Source: Parietaria judaica (Eukaryota > Streptophyta > Magnoliopsida > Rosales > Urticaceae). From it: 64,000 bases of DNA. The stretch covers positions 26,941,746-27,005,745 of the forward strand of contig OX940872.1 in assembly GCA_954871525.1 (NCBI GenBank), read 5' to 3'. The position numbers and the translations under genes were made by a program. This document shows positions 1 through 12,719 of this stretch, in pieces. Within the stretch, counting starts at the first letter, position 1. Each line of letters begins with the position of its first letter. Under the pieces are notes generated by a model. The model was not told the DNA's origin. It did no database searches and worked only from the letters and a program-made list of their open reading frames with translations.

Positions 1-2042
1 TTTCCTATAGCATTTCTTTATTTGACATTTTTACAACCTTAAATTTTGAACCAATTGAAAAAATAACGATTTTAGGGCTTATACATTGGAATTTGAAAAA
101 ACAAGAGTTCTCATGCAAAAATATGCAATGATTAAATTTTTGACGAGAAATGCCATAGGAAATGCTATAGCATTTCCTATAGTATTTCTTTATTTTACAT
201 TTTTTACAACCTTAAATTTCAAACCAATTGAAAAAATAATGATTTTATGGCTTATACATTGAAATCTGAATATAACAAGAGTTCTCATGAAAAAATATGC
301 AAGGATTAAATTGTTGACGAGAAATGCAATAGGAAATGCTATAGAATTTCCTATAGAATTTCTTTATTTGACATTTTTTACAACCTTTAATTTCGAACCA
401 ATTGAAAAAATAATGATTTTAGGGCTTATACATTGGAATTTGAATATAACAAGAGTTCTCATTCAAAAATATGCAAGGATTAAATTGTTGACGAGAAATG
501 CCATAAGAAATGCTATAGCATTTCCTATAGCATTTCTTTATTTGACATTTTTTACAACCTTAAATTTTGAACCAATTGAAAAAATAATGATTTTAGGGCT
601 TATACATTGGAATTTGAAAAAACAAGAGTTCTCATGCCAAAATATGCAATGATTAAATTTTTGACGAGAAATTCCATAGGAAATGCTATAGCATTTCATA
701 TAGTATTTCTTTATTTTACATTTTTTACAACCTTAAATTTCAAAGCAATTGAAAAAATAATGATTTTATGGCTTATACATTGGAATCTGAATATAACAAG
801 AGTTCTCATGCAAAAATATGCAAGGATTAAATTGTTGACGAGAAATGCCATAGGAAATGCTATAGAATTTCCTGTAGAATTTCTTTATTTGACATTTTTT
901 ACAACCTTTAATTTCGAACCAATTGAAAAAATAATGATTTTAGGGCTTATACATTGGAATTTGAATATAACAAGAGTTCTCATGCAAAAATATGCAAGGA
1001 TTAAATTGTTGACGAGAAATGCCATAGGAAATGCTATAGAATTTCCTTTAGAATTTCTTTATTTTACATTTTTTACAACCTTAAATTTAAAACCAATTGA
1101 AAAAATAATGATTTTAAGGCTTATACATTGGAATTTTAATATTACAAGCGTTCTCATGCAAAAATATGAAAGGATTAAATTGTTGACGAGAAATGCCATA
1201 GGAAATGCTATAGCATTTTCTATTGCATTTGTTTATTTTACATTGTTTACGACCAAAAATTTCGAACCAATTCAAAAAATAATGATTTTAGGGCTTATAC
1301 ATTGGAATTTGAAAAAACAAGAGTTCTCATGCCAAAATATGCAAGGATTAAATTGTTGACGAGAAATGCCATAGGAAATACTATAGCATTTCCTATAGCA
1401 TTTCTTTATTTGACATTTTTACAACCTTAAATTTTGAACCAATTGAAAAAATAATGATTTTAGGGCTTATACATTGGAATTTGAAAAAACAAGAGTTCTC
1501 ATGCCAAAATATGCAATGATTAAATTTTTGACGAGAAATGCCATAGGAAATGCTATAGCATTTCCTATAGTATTTCTTTATTTTACATTTTTTACAACCT
1601 TAAATTTCAAACCAATTGAAAAAATAATGATTTTATGGCTTATACATTGGAATCTAAATATAACAAGAGTTCTCATGCAAAAATATGCAAGGATTAAATT
1701 GTTGACGAGAAATGCAATAGGAAATGCTATAGAATTTCCTATAGAATTTCTTTATTTGACATTTTTTACAACCTTAAATTTCGAACCAATTGAAAAAATA
1801 ATGATTTTAGGGCTTATACATTGGAATTTGAATATAACAAGAGTTCTCATTCAAAAATATGCAAGGATTAAATTGTTGACGAGAAATGCCATAAGAAATG
1901 CTACAGCATTTCCTATAGCATTTCTTTATTTGACATTTTTTACAACCTTAAATTTTGAACCAATTGAAAAAATAATGATTTTAGGGCTTATACATTGGAA
2001 TTTGAAAAAACAAGAGTTCTCATGCCAAAATATGCAATGATT

Positions 2043-4124
2043 AAATTTTTGACGAGAAATGCCATAGGAAATGCTATAGCATTTCCTATAGTATTTCTTT
2101 ATTTTACATTTTTTACAACCTTAAATTTCAAAGCAATTGAAAAAATAATGATTTTATGGCTTATACATTGGAATCTGAATATAACAAGAGTTCTCATGCA
2201 AAAATATGCAAGGATTAAATTGTTGACGAGAAATGCCATAGGAAATGCTATAGAATTTCCTATAGAATTTCTTTATTTTACATTTTTTACAACCTTATAT
2301 TTTGAACCAATTGAAAAAATAATGAATTTTAAGCTTATACATTGGAATTTTAATATAACAAGAGTTCTCATGCAAAAATATGAAAGGATTAAATTGTTGA
2401 CGAGAAATGCCATAGGAAATGCTATAAAATTTCCTATAGAATTTCTTTATTTTACATTTTTTACAACCTTAAATTTCGAGCCAATTGAAAAAATAACTAT
2501 TTTAGGGCTTATACATTGGAATTTGAATATAACAAGAGTTCTCATGCAAAAATATGCAAGGATTAAATTGTTGGCGAGAAATGCCATAGGAAATGCTATA
2601 GAATTTCATATAGAATTTCTTTATTTTACATTTTTTACAACCTTAAATTTCGAACCAATTGAAAAAATAATGATTTTAGGGCTTATACATTAGAATTTGA
2701 ATATAACAAGAGTTCTCATGCAAAAATATGCAAGGATTAAATTGTTGACGAGAAATGCCATAGGAAATGCTATAGAATTTCCTATAGAATTTCTTTATTT
2801 GACATTTTTTACAATCTTAAATTTCGAACCAATTGAAAAAATAATGATTTTAGGGCTTATACATTGGAATTTGAATATAACAAGAGTTCTCATTCAAAAA
2901 TATGCAAGGATTAAATTGTTGACGAGAAATGCCATAAGAAATGCTATAGCATTTCCTATAGCATTTCTTTATTTGACATTTTTTACAACCTTAAATTTTG
3001 AACCAATTGAAAAAATAATGATTTTAGGGCTTATACATTGGAATTTGAAAAAACAAGAGTTCTCATGCCAAAATATGCAATGATTAAATTTTTGACGAGA
3101 AATGCCATAGGAAATGCTAGCATTTCCTATAGTATTTCTTTATTTTACATTTTTTACAACCTTAAATTTCAAAGCAATTGAAAAAATAATGATTTTATGG
3201 CTTATACATTGGAATCTGAATATAACAAGAGTTCTCATGCAAAAATATGCAAGGATTAAATTGTTGACGAGAAATGCCATAGGAAATGCTATAGAATTTC
3301 CTATAGAATTTCTTTATTTTACATTTTTTACAACCTTATATTTTGAACCAATTGAAAAAATAATGAATTTTAAGCTTATACATTGGAATTTTAATATAAC
3401 AAGAGTTCTCATGCAAAAATATGAAAGGATTAAATTGTTGACGAGAAATGCCATAGGAAATGCTATAAAATTTCCTATAGAATTTCTTTATTTTACATTT
3501 TTTACAACCTTAAATTTCGAGCCAATTGAAAAAATAACTATTTTAGGGCTTATACATTGGAATTTGAATATAACAAGAGTTCTCATGCAAAAATATGCAA
3601 GGATTAAATTGTTGGCGAGAAATGCCATAGGAAATGCTATAGAATTTCATATAGAATTTCTTTATTTTACATTTTTTACAACCTTAAATTTCGAACCAAT
3701 TGAAAAAATAATGATTTTAGGGCTTATACATTAGAATTTGAATATAACAAGAGTTCTCATGCAAAAATATGCAAGGATTAAATTGTTGACGAGAAATGCC
3801 ATAGGAAATGCTATAGAATTTCCTATAGAATTTCTTTATTTGACATTTTTTACAATCTTAAATTTCGAACCAATTGAAAAAATAATGATTTTAGGGCTTA
3901 TACATTGGAATTTGAATATAACAAGAGTTCTCATTCAAAAATATGCAAGGATTAAATTGTTGACGAGAAATGCCATAAGAAATGCTATAGCATTTCCTAT
4001 AGCATTTCTTTATTTGACATTTTTTACAACCTTAAATTTTGAACCAATTGAAAAAATAATGATTTTAGGGCTTATACATTGGAATTTGAAAAAACAAGAG
4101 TTCTCATGCCAAAATATGCAATGA
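2043..4124 (+). repeat. Tandem duplication of a six-monomer satellite block (about 1041 bp x 2)
   Basis: The six monomers at about 2043-3083 recur at about 3084-4124 with an offset of 1041 bp (6 x 174 minus 3). The copies look essentially identical, including rare variants such as GTTGGCGAG, TTTCATATAG and the stop-creating ACATTAGAA. The 3-bp difference is a loss within GCTATAGC at about 3117, giving GCTAGC. A less similar third version of part of the block follows at about 4780-5290. Confidence 0.85.
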
Positions 4125-7100
4125 TTAAATTTTTGACGAGAAATGCCATAGGAAATGCTATAGCATTTCCTATAGTATTTCTTTATTTTACATTTTTTAC
4201 AACCTTAAATTTCAAAGCAATTGAAAAAATAATGATTTTATGGCTTATACATTGGAATCTGAATATAACAAGAGTGCTCATGCAAAAATATGCAAGGATT
4301 AAATTGTTGACGAGAAATGCCATAGGAAATGCTATAGAATTTCCTATAGAATTTCTTTATTTGACATTTTTTACAACCTTAAATTTCGAACCAATTGAAA
4401 AAATAATGATTTTAGGGCTTATACATTGGAATTTGAATATAACAAGAGTTCTCATGCAAAACTATGCAAGGATTAAATTGTTGACGAGAAATGCCATAAG
4501 AAATGCTATCTCATTTCCTATAGCATTTCTTTATTTGACATTTTTTACAACCTTAAATTTTGAACCAATAGAAAAAATAATGATTTTAGGGCTTATACAT
4601 TGGAATTTGAATATAACAAGCGCTCTCGTGAAAAAATATGCAAGGATTAAATTGTTGACGAGTAATGCCATAGGAAATGCTATAGCATTTCCTATAGAAT
4701 TTCTTTATTTTACATTTTTTACAACCTTAAATTTCAAACCAATTGAAAAAAAATTATTTTAGGGCTTATACATTGGAATTTGAATATAACAAGAGTTCTC
4801 ATGCAAAAATATCGAAGGATTAAATTGTTGACGAGAAATGCCATAGGAAATGCTATAGAATTTCCTATAGAATTTCTTTATTTTACATTTTTTACAACCT
4901 TATATTTTGAACCAATTGAAAAAATAATGAATTTTAAGCTTATACATTGGAATTTTAATATAACAAGAGTTCTCATGCAAAAATATGCAAGGATTAAATT
5001 GTTGACGAGAAATGCCATAGGAAATGCTATAAAATTTCCTATAGAATTTCTTTATTTTACATTTTTTACAACCTTAAATTTCGAGCCAATTGAAAAAATA
5101 ACTATTTTTGGGCTTATACATTGGAATTTGAATATAACAAGAGTTCTCATGCAAAAATATGCAAGGATTAAATTGTTGACGAGAAAAATCATAGGAAATG
5201 CTATAGAATTTCATATAGAAGATCTTTAGTTTACATTTTTTACAACCTTAAATTTCGAACCAATTGAAAAAATAATGATTTTAGGGCTTATACATTAGAA
5301 TTTGAATCTAACAAGAGTTCTCATGCAAAAATATGCAAGGATTCATTGTTGACGAGAAATGCCATAGGAAATGCTATAGAATTTCCTATAGAATTTCTTT
5401 GTTTGACATTTTTTACAACCTTAAATTTCGAACCAATTGAAAAAATAATGATTTTAGGGCTTATACATTGGAATTTGAATATAACAAGAGTTCTCATGCA
5501 AAACTATGCAAGGATTAAATTGTTGACGGGAAATGCCATAAGAAATGCTATAGCATTTCCTATAGCATTTCTTTATTTGACATTTTTTACAACCTTAAAT
5601 TTTTAACCAATTGAAAAAATAATGATTTTAGGGCTTATACATTGGAATTTGGAAAAACAAGAGTTCTCATGCCAAAATATGCAATGATTAAATTTTTGAC
5701 GAGAAATGCCATAGGAAATGCTATAGCATTTCCTATAGTATTTCTTTATTTTACATTTTTTACAACCTTAAATTTCAAAGCAATTGAAAAAATAATGATT
5801 TTATGGCTTATACATTGGAATCTGAATATAACAAGAGTTCTCATGCAAAAATATGCAAGGATTAAATTGTTGACGAGAAATGCCATAGGAAATGCTATAG
5901 CAATTCCTATAGAATTTCTTTATTTGACATTTTTTACAACCTTAAATTTCGAACCAATTGAAAAAATAATGATTTTAGGGCTTATACATTGGAATTTGAA
6001 TATAACAAGAGTTCTCATGCAAAACTATGCAAGGATTAAATTGTTGACGAGAAATGCCATAAGAAATGCTATAGCATTTCCTAAAGCATTTCTTTATTTG
6101 ACATTTTTTACAACCTTAAATTTTGAACCAATTGAAAAAATAATGATTTTAGGGCTTATACATTGGAATTTGAATATAACAAGAGTTCTCATGCAAAAAT
6201 ATGCAAGGATTAAATTGTTGACGAGAAATGCCATAGGAAATGCTATAGAATTTCATATAGAATTTCTTTATTTTACACTTTTTAACACCTTAAATTTCGA
6301 ACCAATTGAAAAAATAATGATTTTAGGGCTTATACATTAGAATTTGAATATAACAAGAGTTCTCATGCAAAAATATGCAAGGATTAAATTGTTGACGAGA
6401 AATGCCATAGGAAATGCTATAGAATTTCCTATAGAATTTCTTTATTTTACATTTTTTACAACCTTAAATTTCGAACCAATTGAAAAAATAATGATTTTAG
6501 GGCTTATACATTGGAATTTGAATATAACAAGAGTTCTCACGCAAAAATATGCAAGGATTAAATTGTTGACGAGAAATGCCATAGGAAATGCTATAGCATT
6601 TCTTTATTTTACATTTTTACAACCTTAAATTTCAAACCAATTGAAAAAATAATGATTTTAGGGCTTATACATTGGAATTTGAATATAACAAGAGTTCTCA
6701 TGCAAAAATATGCAAGGATTAAATTGTTGACGAGAAATTCCATAGGAAATGCTATAGCATTTCCTATAGTATTTCTTTATTTGACATTTTTTACAACCTT
6801 AAATTTTGAACCAATTGAAAAAATAATGATTTTAGGGCTTATACATTGGAATTTGAATATAACAAGAGTTCTCATGCCAATATATGCAAGGATTTAATTG
6901 TTGACGAGAAATGCCATAGGAAATGCTATAGCATTTCCTATAGAATTTCTTTATTTTACATTTTTTACAACCTTAAATTTCGAACCAATTGAAAAAAATA
7001 ATGATTTTAGGGCTTATACATTGGAATTTGAATATAACAAGAGTTATCACACAAAAATATGCAAGGATTAAATTGTTGACGAGAAATGCCATAGCATTTC

Positions 7101-9795
7101 CTATAGCATTTCTTTATTTTACGATTTTTAAAACCTTAAATTTCGAACCAATTGAAAAAATAATTATTTTAGGGCTTATACATTGGAATTTTAATATTAC
7201 AAGCGTTCTCATGCAAAAATATGCAAGGATTAAATTGTTGACGAGAAATTCCATAGGAAATGTAGCATTTCCTATCGCATTTCTTTATTTTACATTGTTT
7301 ACGACCTAAAAGTCGAACCAATTGGAAAAAATAATGATTTTAGGGCTTATACATTGGAATTTTAATATAACAAGAGTTCTCATGCAAAAATATGCAAGGA
7401 TTAAATTGTTGACGAGAAATGCCATACGAAATGCTATAGCATTTCCTATAGCATTTCTTTATTTGACATTTTTTACAACTTTTAATTTTTAACAAATTGA
7501 AAAAATAATGATTTTAGGGTTTATACATTGGAATTTGAATATAACAAGAGTTCTCATGCAAAAATATGTAACGATTAAATTGTTGACGAGAAATGCCATA
7601 GGAAATCCTATAGCATTTCCTATAGCATTTCTTTATTTTACATTTTTTACAACCTTAAATTTCGAACCAATTGAAAAAATAATTATTTTTGGGCTTATAC
7701 ATTGGAATTTGAATATAACGAGAGTTCCCATGCAAAATTATGCAAGGATTAAATTGTTGACGAGAAATGCCATAGGAAATGCAATAGCATTTCCTAAAGC
7801 ATTTCTTTATTTTACTTTTTTTACAACCTTAAATTTCACACCAATTGTAAAAATAATGATTTTAGGGCTTATACATTGGAATTTGAATATAACAAGAGTT
7901 CTCATGCAAAAATATGCAACGATTAAATTGTTGACGAGAAATGCCATAGGAAATGCTATAGCATTTCCTATAGCATTTATTTATTTTACATTTTTTACAA
8001 CCTTAAATTTCGAACCAATTGTAAAAATAATGATTTTAGGGCTTATACATTGGAATTTTAATATTACAAGCGTTCTCAAGAAAAAATATGCAAGGATTAA
8101 ATTGTTGATGAGAAAAGCCATAGGAAATGCTTTCCTATAGCATTTCTTTATTTTACATTTTTTACAGCCTTAAATTTCGAACCAATTGAAAAAATAATGA
8201 TTTTAGGGCTTATACATTGGAATTTGAATATAACAAGAGTTCTCATGCAAAATTATGCAAGGATTAAACTGTTGACGAGAAATGCCATAGGAAATGCTAT
8301 AGCATTTCCTATAGCATTTCTTTATTTTACATTTTTTACAACCTTAAATTTCAAACCAATTGTAAAAATAATGATTTTAGGGCTTATACATTGGAATTTT
8401 AATATTACAAGCGTTCTCAAGAAAAAATATGCAAGGATTAAATTGTTGACGAGAAATGCCATAGGAAATGCTATAGCATTTCCTATAGCATTTCTTTATT
8501 TTACATTTTTTACAGCCTTAAATTTCGAACCAATTGAAAAAATAATGATTTTAGGGCTTATACATTGCAATTTGAATATAACAAGAGTTCTCATGCAAGA
8601 ATACACAAGGATTAAATTGTTGACAAGAAATGCCATATGAAATGCTATAGCATTTCCTATAGCATTTCTTTATTTTACATTTTTTACAACCTTAAATTTC
8701 GAACCAATTGAAAAAATAATGATTTTAGGGCTTATACATTGGAATTTGAATATAACAAGAGTTCTCATGCAAGAATACACAAGGATTAAATTGTTGACGA
8801 GAAATGCCATATGAAATGCTATAGCATTTCCTATAGCATTTCTTTATTTTACATGTTTTACAACCTTAAATTTCAAACCAATTGTAAAAATAATTATTTT
8901 AGGGCTTATACATTGGAATTTTAATATTACAAGCGTTCTCATGCAAAAATATGCAAGGATTAAATTGTTGACGAGAAATGCCATAGGAAATGCTATAGCA
9001 TTTCTTATAGCATTTCTTTATTTGATATTTTTTACAACCTTAAATTTCGAACCAATTGAAAAAATAATGATTTTAGGGCTTATACATTTGAATTTGAATA
9101 TAACAAGAGTTCTCAAGCAAAAATACGCAACGATTAAATTGTTAATGGAAATGCCATAGGAAATGGTATAGCATTTCCTATCGCATTTTTTATTTTACAT
9201 TTTTTACAACCTTAAATTTCGAACCAATTTTAAAAATAATGATTTTAGGGCTTATACATTTGAATTTGAATATTACAAGCGTTCTCATGCAAAAATATGC
9301 AAGGATTAAATGGTTGACGAGAAATGCCATAGGAAATGCTATAGCATTTTCTATAGCATTTCTTTATTTTACATTTTTTACAACTATAAATTTCAAACCA
9401 ATTGTAAAAATAATTATTTTAGGGCTTATACATTGGAATTTTAATATTACAAGCGTTCTCATGAAAAAATATGCAAGGATTAAATTGTTGACGATAAATG
9501 CCATAGGAAATGCTATAGCATTTCCTATAGCATTTCTTTATTTTACATTGTTTACGACCTAAAATTCGAACCAATTGAAAAAATAATGATTTTAGGGCTT
9601 ATCGTTAGAATTTGAATATAACAAGAGTTCTCATGCAAAAATATGCAAGGATTAAATTGTTAACGAGAAATGCCATAGGAAATGCTATAGCATTTCGTAT
9701 AGCATTTCTTTATTTTACATTTTTTAAAACCTTAAATTTTGAACCAATTGAAAAAATAATGAATTTAGGGCTTATACATTGGAATTTGAATATAA

Positions 9796-9800
9796 CAAGA
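9796..9800. repeat. Target-site duplication, left copy (CAAGA)
   Basis: CAAGA lies immediately left of the solo LTR and repeats immediately right of it at 11602-11606. Removing the LTR and one copy restores the satellite context ATAACAAGAGTTCTCATGC. This is the 5-bp duplication expected from an LTR-element integrase. Confidence 0.93.
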
Positions 9801-11601
9801 TGTAACGACCCCCTTTCCTCAGGTCCGTTACTTCTTCGATTAAACTCGTCAAAGTTCCGGTTTATAAAAAAAATTTAAAGAGAAAATATTTAAATATGTA
9901 TAAAGTTCAATACAATTTATATAATAAGTACTCGGGACTATACTTAACTTTAAAACGAAAATAAAATATTTCGGAGCTCCTTATTTTAAAATCAAATAAG
10001 AAAAAAGATTTCGGAAAACCACAAGATCGATTCTACCACCGTATGCACCCGTAAATGCCACCGCTAATCTTGCTTCATCCGCAACTCATCAGTTCTTTCC
10101 TGATTCTACAACACACAACTATACGAGTGAGCTAACGCTCAGTACGCAAATGCTTTTTATTACTCACAAAAAAATAATCATATATATAATCCACATAATG
10201 CGATGCCATGCGACAATTTTATATATCTTTACTTATAAACATAGTCTTGGGCCCTGCGTACGTACCAGCGCGCAACTACGCGTATGGGGGACTGGGGGCG
10301 CGACCCTAACCAAGTCAGCCCGCGGCAAACATCTCTCGACGTATCAGTGACTACGCGACCCGATACAGTCGGAGGCTTCATACACATTGTAATCAGTGAC
10401 TACGCGACCCGATATACAATGGTTGGTACGACGCAATTTATTACTAAAATTGTTATACATATATTTAATATCACTAAAGATTATATGTATGACTAAATGC
10501 TGCTTTTGGAATATACTCATATTGTATACTCACGCTTTCTTGAAATGCTCATATCGCATATCTAACGTATATCATTAAGCAATGCCACAAACAACATAAG
10601 TAATTCAAACAAATATTTCACACCATACACAATCACACAAACCTGAATATTATTGTTGTGTTGTAGTGAGTACTTTTACGTACCTTACACCCTATAAACT
10701 CCTAATAATTGATTCTGTACTTCCTTCTTATACAAAGAGCCTGATATATACATAAACGTATATAAGCTTTCGGATTGATTAAAAATCCATCATATCCAAC
10801 ATTAATATTACGAAATTCTCCTCCTACACTACAGAGCACGTATATTATTGTATTTTTTTTTATTTAGCTTATAGCCTTTGCACGATATTGATATCTAATA
10901 AATCATCTAAATCAACACAACTCTATACAAATCATATACCGCATATCACACCTAATTAATGTCTATATATATATATACTTAAACTATACTTTAATAATAA
11001 TAATTATTATAGTAATAATAATTAACCCATGTTCATCACCCATTTTATTATTACTATCGTTGTCTATACGAGACACATATGTGACACATATACTATTCAA
11101 CATATATAATGGCTATTTCTTCACTGTTATCTTTTTTATATATATATACCAATAAGCCTAACTTATCCCAAATCTAAACTAGTCTAGATGTAAATATACA
11201 AACTAATAAACATAGCTCACCTTTTTTTTTTTCTTCTTTTTGAAATAGATCGATGTCGACCAGGAGAGATGGGAGCTCTCGAAGGAGATGTCGGCCAACA
11301 ATTGGGAAAGTTCAATTCGATCTCAGATATTATATATATATAAAAAGTAAGTCGGTTGATAATTGTACAAAAGGATAAGGATAACTAATTATATAAGTAA
11401 CTACATAAGTTGTACATATTTGCATACAAAGTATAAAGTTAATATTTATATGTTTGGCCCTAACATACAAATTACTAAAAGAGCTTTAATTATTACTAAT
11501 CACAACTAAATAAAGTACACTATAAAATTAAGAGTGCATTTTTATCTTATGATCGTCAAAATTTCATAACGATAATATACGAAAATTATACAGGTGTTAC
11601 A
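9801..11601 (+). mobile_element. Solo LTR of an LTR retrotransposon (1801 bp)
   Basis: A non-satellite island starts TGTAACGACC and ends GGTGTTACA. Its terminal 6-bp inverted repeat is TGTAAC/GTTACA with the canonical TG...CA ends, and it is flanked by the 5-bp duplication CAAGA. No internal domain, primer-binding site or second LTR is present, so this is a solo LTR left by LTR-LTR recombination. The middle (about 10230-10420) is locally GC-rich, while the rest is very AT-rich with TATATA runs. An AATAAA at 11509-11514 could be its polyadenylation signal. The TGTAACGACC start resembles many plant Ty3/gypsy (chromovirus-type) LTRs, but lineage is inference because no coding sequence remains. 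It shares no visible sequence with the 25-39 kb element. The small ORFs inside it are not credible genes. Confidence 0.93.
10343..10414 (+). repeat. Direct repeat pair inside the solo LTR
   Basis: A 23-bp sequence beginning ATCAGTGACTACGCGACCCG occurs at 10343-10365 and again at 10392-10414, 49 bp apart. It sits in the GC-rich part of the LTR. Tandem motifs of this kind in LTR U3 regions can be regulatory, but no function can be read here. Confidence 0.85.
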
Positions 11602-11606
11602 CAAGA
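11602..11606. repeat. Target-site duplication, right copy (CAAGA)
   Basis: Right-hand partner of 9796-9800. It directly follows the terminal GTTACA of the solo LTR, and satellite resumes at once with GTTCTCATGC. Confidence 0.93.
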
Positions 11607-12719
11607 GTTCTCATGCAAAATTATGCAAGGATTAAATTGTTGACGAGAAATGCCATAGGAAATGCTATAGCATTTCTTATAGCATTTCTTTATTTTAGAT
11701 GTTTTACAACCTTAAATTTCAAACCAATTGAAAAAATAATTATTTTAGGGCTTATACATTGGAATTTTAATATTACAAGCGTTCTCATGCAAAAATATGC
11801 AAGGATTAAATTGTTGACGAGAAATGCCATAGAAAATGCTATAGCATTTCTTATAGCATTTCTTTATTTGATATTTTTACAACCTTAAATTTCAAACCAA
11901 TAGAAAAAATAATGATTTTAGGGCTTATACATTTGAATTTGAATATAACAAGAGTTCTCAAGAAAAAATACGCAAGGATTAAATTGTTAACGAGAAATGC
12001 CATAGGAAATGGTATAGCATTTCCTATCGCATTTCTTTATTTTACATTTTTTACAACCTTAAATTTCGAACCAATTTTAAAAATAATGATTTTAGGGCTT
12101 ATACATTTGAATTTGAATATTACAAGCGTTCTCATGCAAAAATATGCAAGGATTAAATGGTTGACGAGAAATGCCATAGGAAATGCTATAGCATTTCCTA
12201 TAGCATTTCTTTATTTTACATTTTTTACAACCTTAAATTTCGAACCAATTGAAAAAATAATGATTTTAGGGCTTATACATTGGAATTTGAATAGAACAAG
12301 AGTTCTTATGCAAAAATACACAAGGATTAAATTGTTGACGAGAAATGCCATATGAAATGCTATAGCATTTCCTATAGAATTTCTTTATTTTACATGTTTT
12401 ACAACCTTAAATTTCAAACCAATTGTAAAAATAATTATTTTAGGGCTTATACATTGGAATTTTAATATTACAAGCGTTCTCATGCAAAAATATGCAAGGA
12501 TTAAATTGTTGACGAGAAATGCCATAGGAAATGCTATAGCATTTCTTATAGCATTTCTTTATTTGAAATTTTTTACAACCTTAAATTTCGAACCAATTGA
12601 AAAAATAATGATTTTAGGGCTTATACATTTGAATTTGAATATAACAAGAGTTGTCAAGCAAAAATACGCACGGATTAAATTGTTAACGAGAAATGCCATA
12701 GGAAATGCTATAGCATTTC

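Larger units (their letters stand above)
1..9800 (+). repeat. 174-bp satellite array, block A
   Basis: Head-to-tail AT-rich satellite of about 56 monomers with a unit of 174 bp (58 codons). Landmarks in each unit are ATGATTTTAGGGCTTATACA, then AACAAGAGTTCTCATGC, then TTGTTGACGAGAAATGCC, then a palindromic TATAGCATTTCC core, then TTTACAACCTTAAATTT. All units have the same orientation. The first 6.5 kb is rich in a subtype with GAATTTC in place of GCATTTC in the core. A subtype with GAATTTGAAAAAACAAGAG and a CATGCCAAAATATGCAATG variant recurs at about 90, 610, 1480, 2000, 3040, 4080 and 5640, which marks a higher-order structure. The array is open at the left window edge. Apparent ORFs here are satellite frames and are not called as genes. 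Confidence 0.97.

Noticed and set aside
1..9800. Regularly spaced identical segments resembling a CRISPR array
   Set aside because: The whole 174-bp unit is repeated with no unique spacers, and the context is a eukaryotic retroelement-rich array.
287..9878. Many plus-strand ORFs of 60-250 aa with a repeated MILGLIHWNLNITR-like peptide
   Set aside because: They are frames of the 174-bp satellite. Starts and stops fall wherever single substitutions create them, there is no gene structure, and they recur hundreds of times.
10150..10578. Small ORFs (60-70 aa) in the solo LTR
   Set aside because: Short, overlapping, in low-complexity LTR sequence, with no recognisable motif.
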